64,000 bases of DNA from Capillidium heterosporum. Taxonomy: Eukaryota; Entomophthoromycota; Entomophthoromycetes; Entomophthorales; Capillidiaceae. Under the pieces are notes generated by a model. It saw only the letters and a list, made by a program, of their open reading frames with translations, was not told where the DNA came from and did not search any database. Location of the stretch: contig WBMQ01000001.1 in assembly GCA_016630905.1 (NCBI GenBank), positions 2,480,001-2,544,000 of the forward strand. The letters run 5' to 3'. Both the position numbers and the translations under genes were made by a program. This document shows positions 33,869-44,126 of the stretch, in pieces (positions within the stretch are counted from its first letter, which is position 1; each line of letters starts with the position of its first letter).

Positions 33869-35696
33869 TTAATACCCAGCTTTAGGGCACTTTGTGATAT
33901 CCAACTCGTTTTCATTGCAACCTCCTTTGTAGACTGGGCTACGGCATATATAATCGGTGTAGCTATCGTAACTACCCTTTTTCCAGCACTTTGGTACATT
34001 CTTTGAGGATGAGGTAAAGGTGCGATTGAAGGAATCCTTACACTTGTCAGAAGATTTAGGACATTTAGGTTTAGGGTGTTGAATGCATTTTCTAATGTCA
34101 ATTTGACTTTTAGTGGCGTCACAGCCTTTATCTGAAGTCGGACTAGTACACCTCCAACTAGAATCTTCTTTGGACCAACAAAGTGGAGCCTTAGGATCGA
34201 AAGCTTTGAAAGTTTTGGAGTTGGATAAGCAAGTGGCATCCGGCTTTGGACATTTAGGTTTAGATGGTAGGTGGCCGGGGCAAGTTGAGACATCGAGGGT
34301 AGATTTGTCATCTTTGCAAGAACTTTTGGCAGGTTTGCTGGTGCACTCGAAACCTTGTTTAGAATGCTTCCAGCATACAGGCGTCCCCGGGTTTCCGAAT
34401 TTGAATGTCATATTGCCTGATTTGACACACAAAGTGCTAACAGAGGGGCATTCAGGTTTGGGTGGTAAGTAACCAGGGCAAGTTGAGACATTGAGGGTAG
34501 CACCGTCATCTTTGCAGGTATTGTTAGCAAACTTTTGATTACATACAAATCCACTTTTATTAGAATGCCAACATTCGGGGACACCTGCCATACCGAAGTT
34601 GAAAGCAATATCCCCTTGGTATATACACATGGTATCGGTTGTTGGACATTTTGGCTTAGGAGGAACGTAGCCAAGACAATTTGTGACATCTAAGGCGTAA
34701 TCATCGTCCTTACATTGGCCGTTGACTGGTTTACTTTCGCATATAAAACCTCGACCATTACTCTTCCAACATTCAGGAGTTTCTGGATTACCAAAGTTAA
34801 AAGCCATATCCCCGGATTTGACGCACATTGTTCCGATCGGTGGGCATTTAGGTCTAGGTGGTTTGTAGCCGGGACAAGTAGATACGTCTAAAGTAGTACC
34901 ATCATTCTCACATGTTCTATTGGTTGATTTTTTCTCACATACAAATCCCACTTCCATCAGAGCTCCAACATTCTGGCACGCCTGCCATACCAAAGTTAAA
35001 GGCGATATCTCCTTCGTAGATGCATATAGAATCGATTTTTGGACATTTTGGTCTAGGAAGTGTGTACCCAAAACATTTTGAGACGTCAATCGTAAATCCA
35101 TCATCCTTGCAAGAGCCTTTAGCTGGTTTCCTATCGCATACGTAATTCCCTCCTTGAGAGCTCCAACATTCTGGCACATTAGGCATCTCCAGATTGAAGG
35201 CGATATCCCCTTGGTAGACACACATCGTACCAACGCCTGGGCATTTGGGAGTAGGTGGTCTGTAACCGGGGCAGCTCGATACGTCGAGAGTAAAACCGTC
35301 CTTCTTGCAACTTTTGCTATCTGGCTTCCTATCGCATATATAACCACTTCCCTTAGAACTCCAACATTCAGGTACATCGGGCATTCCAAAATCGTAGGCG
35401 ATATCCCCTTCATTGATACACAAAGTTCCAGTCTTTGGACATTTGAGTATCGGACTGGTGTACTTACAATTCTTCAAGTCAACACTATCAGATGGACATT
35501 CGTCGTAACCTTTAGGTTTGCAGTTCCACTTATTGTATGACTTGCTCCAACACGTTGGCGCGTCTTTGTCGATTGGTGTAAAGCTCTTGTACTTGTAAGT
35601 ACATGTGGAATCCCTAGTTGGACATTCTTGAACTTCCTTGGCTGCTACTTTTGCGAAATAAAATACAATTGCTGCTAAACTAATATCGAGTTTCAT
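33869..35696 (-). CDS. Secreted cysteine-rich repeat protein, longer paralogue, frame broken in repeat 3
   Basis: Signal peptide MKLDISLAAIVFYFAKVAA, an N-terminal variant domain (QECPTRDSTCTY...), then at least eight modules: six canonical (KCPxxxTMCxxxGDIAFNFGMxGVPECW...GFVCxxKPxNxxCKDDGxTLDVSxCPGYxPPKP), one resembling the N-terminal domain (CPKPDATCLSNSKTFKAFDP) and a terminal divergent one ending CPKAGY. The frame from 35696 stops at 34935; the rest to 33869 is in the next frame. An extra G in AGTGGGATTTG (GGG at 34947-34949) explains it; one G less gives GSGFVCEKK, as in sister repeats. Either a real break or a homopolymer error. Function unknown; extracellular disulphide-rich modules are likely. 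Confidence 0.82.
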
Positions 35697-35925
35697 TTTG
35701 AAAATTTCTTTTTGTAATCAATCTTATAGATTTATATACCTTTTCAACGTTCAATTTTTTAGTCTTAAGCAATTTGTATTCATAACACTAGGAATAGCTA
35801 TACAAAATGATGTTGTGATCGACATTACAATCGAAAAATGTAACTCTAATGGTTTTCAGGTTGATTGTGTCGATAATTATAGCAAGCTTGAAGTTCGTTT
35901 TCTTAAGTTGTAGCTACTACACCAG
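35697..35925 (-). promoter_or_regulatory. Promoter of the longer Cys-repeat gene, conserved with 14425-14652
   Basis: Reads as the upstream region of the gene ending at 35696. It shares long similarity with the region before 14653, including the identical 18-bp block at 35856-35873, and has a TATA-like GGTATATAAATC near 35740 (minus strand). Confidence 0.5.
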
Positions 35926-36125
35926 ACTGTTGGCTTATATCTACAAAATAGGTCAACGAAAAGATAATTTTGAATATTCAATATGATTTAATATAACTAT
36001 GCACTATATCCCTATAGGGCAAATTTATATATACTTTGAACAATACTCGGCTCAAGTTGGTTGAAATGGTGCTGTAGCTCTGAAAGTAAAACTCAATAAA
36101 TAGTTTCTTAAAGTAGGGGTATCAG

Positions 36126-36197
36126 TCCTCTATGGTCCAGTGGTTAGGATCTCGCTCTCTCACAGCGATGGCCAGGGTTCGATTCCCTGTAGGGGAG
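36126..36197 (+). tRNA. tRNA-Glu (anticodon CTC), second identical copy
   Basis: Same 72-base cloverleaf as the tRNA at 12869-12940: anticodon loop CTCTCAC, T-loop TTCGATT, discriminator G. A few bases of 5' flank (ATCAG) are also shared. It lies 430 bp upstream of the start of the longer Cys-repeat gene, pointing away from it, mirroring the other copy. Confidence 0.95.
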
Positions 36198-36941
36198 TAG
36201 TATTTTTCCTTCAATTTAGAAGGCTGCTATATTTTTGTGTATCGATATTTATAGTTCAGAAAATCCAATACTATATTTACTATGGTATCTAACACTTTAA
36301 TTTATATGAAGCTTGTAATATATTTTTAGTTTCACTTAGCCATGTCAACTACACGCTACCAATTTTAAACCGAGTAGTACTGGATGTTGCTACTACATAA
36401 CTTGAAATTAAATAATTGTATGAGTCTAATTTTCAAAGTAATTGTATATATGTTATAACTCAGTTTCAAATTATTTATCATTGAATTTTGAATCTCTGTA
36501 TAGAATGATTCGATTTATACTTTCTATGCAAATATTCAAGGAATATTGATAAAAGCTGAATAGTATAGTGCTTATAGATATCTATATGTAGTAATATACT
36601 AATAAAGTTTTGATGTAGCTAGTGTTGCGATTGAATTTTGAAACTGTAGCTTATTGCAGTTGAAGAGTAAAGGATACAAGTAGGAGCCTACATTACCATA
36701 TTACCGCAACAAATAGCAGTGATATATTAAGGTATAATGGGACAGTGACAAATAGTAAACTTTGAATCCAGTCAAATTGACTTCATTTGCTACTGTCATA
36801 GATTTCACTCTGATTATATTGGCACCACTTTCATAACAAACTATAAGAACTTATGAATAAATAAATTAAGTGAAAATTTTGCAAGAATCGACTCATCCTT
36901 CTAGTTCAAAAAATGACCATCTTATTTTACACCAAGAATCA
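36198..36941. other. AT-rich spacer
   Basis: Between tRNA-Glu and the F-box pseudogene. Nothing recognisable. Confidence 0.5.
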
Positions 36942-38172
36942 AGAATATCAAATTTACTCCAGCTCTTCAACCTATTACTCGAAGAAATACTTTCCAGCTT
37001 AGAATTTACCAGCCAGTACCAACTTCAACCCACCTACAAAACTTTCCATCAACTGGTTACTCTCAGCTTTTACAAGAGGGTCAAATACAACGCCATCGCT
37101 ATCAGTGCTCAATTCTATACTAAAACGAAAACTAGGAAATATAATTTGAGACTAGACGAAAATTAAAAATACACCACAACTGTTATCAATTGCATTTACC
37201 CCGACCTTCTAACTACTGCTAACTTGTTTTCCAATCTAAATAGTTTAGTAATCTTTTTGGAAGAGACAGTAAAGATATCAAGTTGAGGAGGTTGAAATTA
37301 GTTGTAAGGGATAAGGTTATACCTAAAGACACCCCATTTCAATCGAAGTTGGCCAAACTGATGCACTTGTAGTTAAATTTGTTGAAAGTTCTAGGTCAGT
37401 TCAATCTACCAAGTTTGAAGGTATTGGTCCTAGAAGCTTTAAGTGGAGTTTTTTGAAGAGTATGCTACATCATCTTTTAAATGTAGATCGACTGCAGTTA
37501 ATTTCCAAACAAGGCCAATTTGATGAAGATAGTGAGTCAGTCATATAGCTACACTAACCTAAAGGTTAAGTGTCGCTACCGGTTTTACCAATTGCGAGCT
37601 GAGATTCAGCTAATGCCTCAGTCAACTTTCAAAGACTTAAAGTGCCTTAAGGCTGTGGCCTACAGGTTGGGTAGGAGCCACATAGAGAACCTACCCAACT
37701 TGGAGATAGTTAATCTAGCATTGGAATACAAGTTCGATAGCTCAAGTTTGGAGCTGGTACTCCAACTTATCAATTTGAAGAATATTATTTTAGAATGAGA
37801 TTAAAGTGGATCGATTTCCAGATTTAGATATCAAGTTCCCTTTACAGAGGCTTACTTTTGTTAGTGGCTTACTAAGCTACAACTTATCCCGTTACGTTGA
37901 TAACCTTTTGTTCAAGACTCACATGCAAAGCTTTTCGGCTATCCAGATCTGGGATTTGGAGTTTGACCGACGTAAGTTTGCTTAAAAAGAGTATCTATAA
38001 TGGCCTGGAAGTTCAAGGCCTGCTTAATTTACAATTCAACTTGCTGAGGATAAAAATGAAGTTTAGAGGTTGGCTTGACAAATGTGCTAGAGAGATCTTC
38101 GACGTAAGTTTACCTTTATAACACAAGGGAGTCAAGTTTGTGAAGCACAACGAGATCATATGGGGTGTTTGA
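36942..38172 (+). pseudogene. Decayed F-box gene
   Basis: Related to the F-box genes at 42351-43718 and 40465-41811 but on the opposite strand. The F-box start is readable (SNLLQLFNLLLEEILSSLEF, then TYKTFHQLVTLSFYKRVKYN) with no ATG in the expected place, and is closed by a stop at 37164-37166. Further pieces follow in other frames: FKDLKCLKAVAYRLGRSHIE and NLPNLEIVNLALEYKFDSSS (to 37798), then LRIKMKFRGWLDKCAREIFD near 38100, which matches the conserved C-terminus (GWLEKCAKEAFFNVSLPL). Several stops and shifts make it a clear pseudogene. Confidence 0.75.
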
Positions 38173-38556
38173 GAATAGATCCAAACAATAAAGTACCATT
38201 TGCCATAGTTTTTATTTAATAGGCTATTTCTTATGAATGTGCGAATTGAAGTTTCTAACTCCCCAAAAAAGATATTTGATAAGGCGTATATGTTAACTGA
38301 ACGGCTGCTACCTTTCAATTGAGTAAAGTTTCATTTATCAGATATATTAAACAATTAACAAATCATAGTACGCTAATCGAATATAAAATGTATTATAAAG
38401 GATAGATGCTGTATTCAAGATATGAGAAAACAATCCCTACAAGTTAAACTAAAGCTTTCAATTAGAGTACCACTACAACTTCAAGATCAACTGCAAATCT
38501 AAATTGATTATTTTAATTACCCAGTTGAAGCTTAAACAATACTTTAGCACAGCCAA
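38173..38556. other. Spacer between F-box pseudogene and carrier gene
   Basis: Convergent ends; nothing recognisable. Confidence 0.5.
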
Positions 38557-39903
38557 CTAACTTGAATTTGCTTTTCGGAAGTAGTTGGAGATAGTTTCGT
38601 AAGTTAAAAAGGTGATACAGGTTCCCGGTAGAACACGTATGGTCGAAGGACCTAGACCTTTGTAGAAGCCTGATAGTCCTTCATATCTATAGGTTTTATA
38701 AAAATAACAATAAAAGCTGTGAACCTTGATGAATATAATTTAAAAGATTACCTATAGATCTTTTGAATGGTATCCCAAGTACCTCGGTAGACTCTAGCAT
38801 CAGGGTCAGAGCTAAGTTTCTATTAGGATTTAGTTAGAGGGAGGAAATGGCAAAGGTAATATTTGATATTACTTGCAATCGGGTTTTGACAACCTGGTAG
38901 GGGTAGGTAACTACAGCAGCTACCGTCTTACTCAAAGTTGCCATCCACAGATAATCGAACACTGGCTGTCGATAAAAATGTCAACGACAAAAATTATTTT
39001 AAATTAAAAGTTACCAAGACTGTCAGGTTTTCCTCCTTTGCTCTTAATGATTTCAATTTTTCATAGACCATAAACTGTAAGGCGCCATGACTAGTCCCAA
39101 ATAGGGCTGGTGTAAGTCCCCGGTACAACCCTCTTACACCTTCCTTTCGTTTAATTTTTATTAAGCCATCTATTTTAAATTATTAAATACTGTTAAATAA
39201 AAGAGGTCAAGTACCCAACAACCCGTTATAAACAACTTGATTACTGGAGTTGGTAAATATTCGTGTCTTGACAACCCAGATGGGGTTGGTACATATGACT
39301 GTTAAACTGCCCGCTAAACTGGAAGCCACCACCGACTGAGCCATAGTTAGATTGATGGCTATCCTTCCGTCACCTAACTCTTGGGCATAGTACTGCTTGA
39401 TTAGACTGTACCTAATTTGCTATAAAGTTAGTTTCATATACTAATAAAGGCTTTCAGTAAAATGGCGAGAAAAATGTAAAATAGATAGAAATGTATAAAT
39501 GCTTTCTGTTTACCAACCGAAATAGAAGGACCACGACAATGCTGAACCTGCCAAATTGGGAGTTAAGCCTATGTATAAGCTCCGTAGTCCTCCTTTCTGG
39601 TACTGAAGCTGAAATGTTTGGAAGAATCTGCCGAATAGAGATTGTCGGTTTAATTTTAACTTTTCATCGGCTATACATTTATAAATTATAAAGGTAAAGT
39701 TAATTATTGGCTTAAGTAAATAATTAAAAGCAAACTCTTAGATTACCTTGTAACTTTGTTTTAATCAGATCGATGGGATGCAAAATCAAGGTAGACAAAC
39801 TTCCAGCTGATAGACCAGCTACACTTTGCTCAAAAATCAACTGTTGGGGGGATTTCCTCTTCGAAGTTGAGCTTTGGCCAACAACCTTCTTATCGCTACT
39901 CAT
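38557..39903 (-). CDS. Mitochondrial carrier, FAD/folate transporter type (FLX1/SLC25A32-like)
   Basis: Seven exons: 39747-39903, 39514-39670, 39215-39411, 39015-39169, 38873-38965, 38752-38819, 38557-38686 (introns 76, 102, 45, 49, 53 and 65 nt), 318 residues. Three carrier repeats show the signatures: [22 protein letters not shown] and [11 protein letters not shown]. Subfamily marks fit FLX1/SLC25A32: [39 protein letters not shown] and [20 protein letters not shown], ending NYFRKANSS. Known members move FAD or folate across the inner mitochondrial membrane. It is the most intron-rich carrier-type gene in the window and the only clear housekeeping gene inside the F-box array. The phase of every exon joins cleanly. 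Confidence 0.9.
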
Positions 39904-40464
39904 AGTTGGTTGAAAGTTGTGTCGATGTGGTTATCAGTTCCTTCAGAAGCTTGATCACTGATAAAAAGTTGATTTTTGAAAAGATTAGATTGAGTGTGAT
40001 TGGTTTTGTTTTTGATGGAATCGTCATTGCAGGCTATGTTATTGAAATATTCAAAAAAATAGACAGCTATTTAAATATAAGCTTGTAAAAAATGCACATT
40101 TTATTGGAACAAAAAACATCAAGCTTTAGCTCAGAATTTTAGGGATGAGGATCTTTGATGTTTACATTGGTTGTGACTTGGAAAGTATCTAAAGATTTAG
40201 GAGCTATAGACCTATAGTAAATATATATAGTGGTATGCAAAAATTGATGGTCTCCAAGGAAAGCCAGATTAACTTATTTTTAGATTATATTATGGATCGT
40301 ATAGCTTTACAAAAACAAAAAGTATAAACATTGAGGCAAATTTCGAATGTATTAAATAGCTAATTTACATATATAGATAGTTTTGTTATATAAACAACTT
40401 GTAAACTTCAAAAAACTTCGATATATACGAGATGCCAATAATTAATACTAAAATATATACAAGT
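39904..40464. other. Spacer upstream of the carrier gene
   Basis: About 560 bp; carrier promoter and the 3' flank of the F-box gene at 40465. Nothing else seen. Confidence 0.5.
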
Positions 40465-41811
40465 TTATACGATATCATCCCAAGCTTCAAAAGATATTCC
40501 CTTATAATCCAAAGGTATATTTACGTTAAAGAAAGTATCATTCGTACACTTTTGAAGCCATTCCTTCAACTTACTATCTTTTGCTGGTAGGTTGACGAAC
40601 TGTAGACTTGACAACTCATACAACTTCAAGGTATTAAATATATCATCTTTAAAACTGGAGCTTCCGCCTTTGTTATGTACGATGGATAGGCTTTGTAACT
40701 TTCTATTTGTCAAAAAATCTACAAAGCTGGTAGATAAACTTATATCTCCAACTAACGACAACCTTTTGATAGGTGCCACTACATCCAAATTTACAAATAG
40801 AGAGTCGTCTACCGTACCTTGTAAAGTTAGATCTTTCAATTTGCCAAGCTTCAACACTAAATTTAAGCTAAAATTGTCAAAGCTAGAAGTTAGTAGGAAG
40901 TGGGCGACTTGCAAATTTTGGATGTTGTTGATTCTGAACTCACTGCACTTGTAAACCTTGACTTTGAGATACTTCAAGCTTTGGAAAGATTGATTAAAGC
41001 AATATTCGAAGCCTTGGACGTTATGCTTATGCTTCATATCCAGCTCCAAACTTTTCAAGTTGGGATAGGTAGTTGGTTTCCCCAATATCTTGAATAAGCT
41101 GGCCGACTGGGGTATAATTAACTTCAACTTCTCAATTGATAAATTTGGTTTTTCGATATCATCCAAGCAGCACCCGTTCAACACCTTTAAAACTAAAACT
41201 TTGAGGTTGGGGAAGTTCATGTTGATGTAGGTGAAGGTCTTTCGAAATAAACTACATAGAATCAATCCTAAAACTCTCAAGCTGGGTAAAGTTAATAAGT
41301 GTAAAACTTCCAATATGTTGCCATCTTCTTCGTAGAGATTGAGCTGGAGGTGGGTTAGACTATCCAATTTGTACTTGAACTTGATTTGAGTGGGGATGGT
41401 AAGATCGTTCAAAACTAGCTTGAACTTCTTCAGCTCAACACCAATATCTACATCGTGAAAGGTATTGAATTCGATGTTATAACCTTCCTCTAAAAGAATA
41501 CCTATACAGCTTAAGTTGGGAAATAAATTGAAAAAGGTAAAGAACTCGGGGTAGATAAAACCAACAAAAGTTTGGACGTACTTGCCATGCTTTTGAACCC
41601 AGCTGTTTAAAGTGTAGCTTCGTTTACCGGTCTCTTCGTTAAACTCACTCTTCTTGTAAATATCGTAATAACTTATCCTTTTGTAGATGTTGGGTAGGAC
41701 TAAGGATCGAAAGTTTTTACAGGCAAGTTGGAGGTGGTACTGATCAACTAAAGGTAAGGTGGAGAGTAGCTCTTCAAGTAGCTGGTCAGGGAGCTGTAAA
41801 AGGTTGGACAT
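40465..41811 (-). CDS. F-box protein with leucine-rich-type C-terminal part (1)
   Basis: 448 residues, no intron. The N-terminal F-box is at about 1-45 (SNLLQLPDQLLEELLSTLPL, then LVDQYHLQLACKNFRSLV). The rest is a run of irregular Leu-rich segments (LPSLRVLGLIL, FPNLKVLVLKVL, YPNLKSLELDM, FQSLKYLKVKVY, LKDLTLQG), suggesting an LRR-like solenoid. It ends with the family C-terminus LKEWLQKCTNDTFFNVNIPL. F-box proteins bind Skp1 in SCF ubiquitin ligases; the target is unknown. First of four paralogues transcribed in the same direction. Confidence 0.82.
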   Translation of the reverse strand: MSNLLQLPDQLLEELLSTLPLVDQYHLQLACKNFRSLVLPNIYKRISYYDIYKKSEFNEETGKRSYTLNSWVQKHGKYVQTFVGFIYPEFFTFFNLFPNLSCIGILLEEGYNIEFNTFHDVDIGVELKKFKLVLNDLTIPTQIKFKYKLDSLTHLQLNLYEEDGNILEVLHLLTLPSLRVLGLILCSLFRKTFTYINMNFPNLKVLVLKVLNGCCLDDIEKPNLSIEKLKLIIPQSASLFKILGKPTTYPNLKSLELDMKHKHNVQGFEYCFNQSFQSLKYLKVKVYKCSEFRINNIQNLQVAHFLLTSSFDNFSLNLVLKLGKLKDLTLQGTVDDSLFVNLDVVAPIKRLSLVGDISLSTSFVDFLTNRKLQSLSIVHNKGGSSSFKDDIFNTLKLYELSSLQFVNLPAKDSKLKEWLQKCTNDTFFNVNIPLDYKGISFEAWDDIV

Positions 41812-42350
41812 AGTTTGGGCTTCTTGGACAATGTAAAGATGGAATTGTGAATTAACAAGCTATTTATAGCGAATTCAAGTCTCGAAAATTTTCACCGTCT
41901 TTTGCCTTGAATACGCAGTAAATATTTCCCGTTAAATTGAAATGTAATGGTGGGTAGCTCTAAGGCTAGACTCATATACTGGATATAGTGTAGTTTAAGC
42001 TATTGATTAGGTAGAGTATATATCTATACTATCTGTATAAAAGTTAACTCGGCGCCCTCAAAGCGGATGTATTCATATTTAAAGAGCTGTGAGTATAGTC
42101 AAGCTTAGCTTATAGTATTAATCTTATTAAAAACATTCTAAGCTTAACCACCAGTTACATATTTAGCTTTATTCTTTGAATATAAGATTTATATCTATTA
42201 TATAGTATATAAAGATGTAAAAAAACCGATATATCAAAGAAACTCAGCCAGTAAAAGATAAGTTTATATTGCAGGCTCAATGTCGAAGCATTTCAAACTA
42301 AAAATATGAAGTTTCAAAATGAATTTTATTATATATAACATATCAGCGGT
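41812..42350. other. Spacer between F-box genes 1 and 2
   Basis: Holds the promoter of F-box gene 1. Nothing else seen. Confidence 0.5.
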
Positions 42351-43718
42351 TTACATAATGTCATTTTCCTCTAAAAACTTATTACCTTCGTACACCAAAG
42401 GTAAACTTACGTTGAAAAAGGCCTCTTTCGCACACTTTTCCAACCAGCCTTTAAACTTGGTCTCTATCTTCGGTAAGTTAATGAACTGTAAACTAGGCAA
42501 ATCCCTTATTTCCAAACTATCAAAAATACCCGTATCAAACAAACTTATGTTGAATTTGGGACCAAAGTTCCAAGTATGGACAATAGTCAAATTTTGCAGT
42601 TGAGTATTCATCAAAAAATTTAAAAAGTGGTGGGACAAACTTACATAGCTTAACAATTCGATAACCAAAGTCAACTTTTGTAAAGGTGATTTGACATTTA
42701 GGTTCGAAAATTGCCTTTCTTTGATTTTACCTTGTAATGTTACATCCTTCAAATTGACAAGCTGCAGTAGCAACTCCAAGCTCAGGTTATCGAACTTGTT
42801 GTCCAATGTCAGATCTGCCACCTCCAAGTTAGGTAAGTTATCCACTTGACTCTTAGTCAACTTGTATGCGCGAGTCTTCAAGTACTTTAAACTTTTGAAA
42901 GGCTGACTAAAACAGTATACGAATCCCAAGTTATAGTTAGTAAAACTCATATCGATATCTAAAGCCTTCAAACAAGGATAGTTGTGCGATCTACCTACCA
43001 ACTTTATCAAATTAGCTTGGTTTGGAAACCTTAATTTCAGCTTTTCTACCTTCAAAACTTGATATTGAATACCTTCTAAACAAACCTTATTCAAAACTTC
43101 TAGAACTAGGACCTTCAAGTTGGGGAAGTTATCACAAATATACGTAAAAGACTTGGGAAACACACTAACCAGAATTAGTGATAACACTTTGAGGTTGGGC
43201 AAGCTAAACAAAGGTAAAACTTCCAATACTTGTTCAGTTCCTTGAGACAAATTTAACTCCAAGTGGGTCAGCTTGGTCAGCTTTGATTTAAACTTGATTT
43301 CTTTAGGTATCGTCCTATCCCTTATAACCAGTTTGAACCTCTTCAACTCGACATTAATTTCGTGTAACCTGTTGAACTCTTCGTCATGCTCTTCCCTCAA
43401 CAAAACTGCAAAGCTATTGACATTGGGAAACAAGTCAGTCAACGTTAAAAATTCAGAGTAAATGCAATTGACTATAGTTGTAACGTACTTGCCCTTCTTT
43501 TTTGTCCAATCGTGTAAGATGTAGGTCCTAGTGCTGGTTTCGGTAAAGTATTGAGCAATGTATATGATGTCGTTATACTTGATTCTTCGGTAGAAGTTGG
43601 GGGTAACAAAGTGATGGAAAGTTTTGCAGGTGAGTTGAAGTTGGTACTGGTTGGTAAGTTCTAAGCTGGAAAGTATTTTTTCAAGTAGTGGATTGGGGAG
43701 CTGGAGTAAATTCAACAT
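42351..43718 (-). CDS. F-box protein with leucine-rich-type C-terminal part (2)
   Basis: 455 residues, single exon. F-box LNLLQLPNPLLEKILSSLEL plus QYQLQLTCKTFHHFVTPNFY. Leu-rich units: LPNLKVLSLILVSVF, FPNLKVLVLEVL, YPCLKALDIDM, LKYLKTRAY, LPNLEVADLTL, LKDVTLQG. C-terminal GWLEKCAKEAFFNVSLPL. Of the four genes it is closest to the pseudogene at 36942, judged by shared segments. Confidence 0.82.
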   Translation of the reverse strand: MLNLLQLPNPLLEKILSSLELTNQYQLQLTCKTFHHFVTPNFYRRIKYNDIIYIAQYFTETSTRTYILHDWTKKKGKYVTTIVNCIYSEFLTLTDLFPNVNSFAVLLREEHDEEFNRLHEINVELKRFKLVIRDRTIPKEIKFKSKLTKLTHLELNLSQGTEQVLEVLPLFSLPNLKVLSLILVSVFPKSFTYICDNFPNLKVLVLEVLNKVCLEGIQYQVLKVEKLKLRFPNQANLIKLVGRSHNYPCLKALDIDMSFTNYNLGFVYCFSQPFKSLKYLKTRAYKLTKSQVDNLPNLEVADLTLDNKFDNLSLELLLQLVNLKDVTLQGKIKERQFSNLNVKSPLQKLTLVIELLSYVSLSHHFLNFLMNTQLQNLTIVHTWNFGPKFNISLFDTGIFDSLEIRDLPSLQFINLPKIETKFKGWLEKCAKEAFFNVSLPLVYEGNKFLEENDIM

Positions 43719-44126
43719 TGTTGGTTTTCATAAAGGAAATGAGTCTGTACTTTTGCAAGCTTTTATTGCTGGTTGTAAACTTCAGTTTATTTTCTCCGCT
43801 AATAAATTTGTTCTGAAGGTGGTGCTAAATCGGATGGAGCGCAGTAGGTGAGCAGCAGTGAGTGGGTGTGCTTTTGTTCAACACCCATCCTACTAAAATA
43901 ATGTATATATAAAGTTTAAGCAAAGTTAAAGTGTATAATTAGCCTATAACCAACTATTCTAATGATAAAACCATGAACTTAGGTAGGTATATGTTGGAGT
44001 ATTCAAACTCGTCCATAAGAATATAATCAAACAAAAACAACATTACCATTATGTTACCACCTTTGAAATATATCAATCTACATACTAAAGATTATCTCTT
44101 GGATTTTATTAGAAAAAATATACAAT
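43719..44126. other. Spacer between F-box genes 2 and 3
   Basis: Holds the promoter of F-box gene 2. Nothing else seen. Confidence 0.5.

Noticed and set aside
33869-35413. Single continuous 514-residue minus-strand protein
   Set aside because: Its first part (before about 34944) is a shadow of the real Cys-repeat frame starting at 35696; only the part after 34944 is genuine.
35698-35913. 71-residue plus-strand ORF
   Set aside because: Lies antisense in the promoter of the Cys-repeat gene and starts with TTG; the conservation there is better explained by duplicated promoter sequence.
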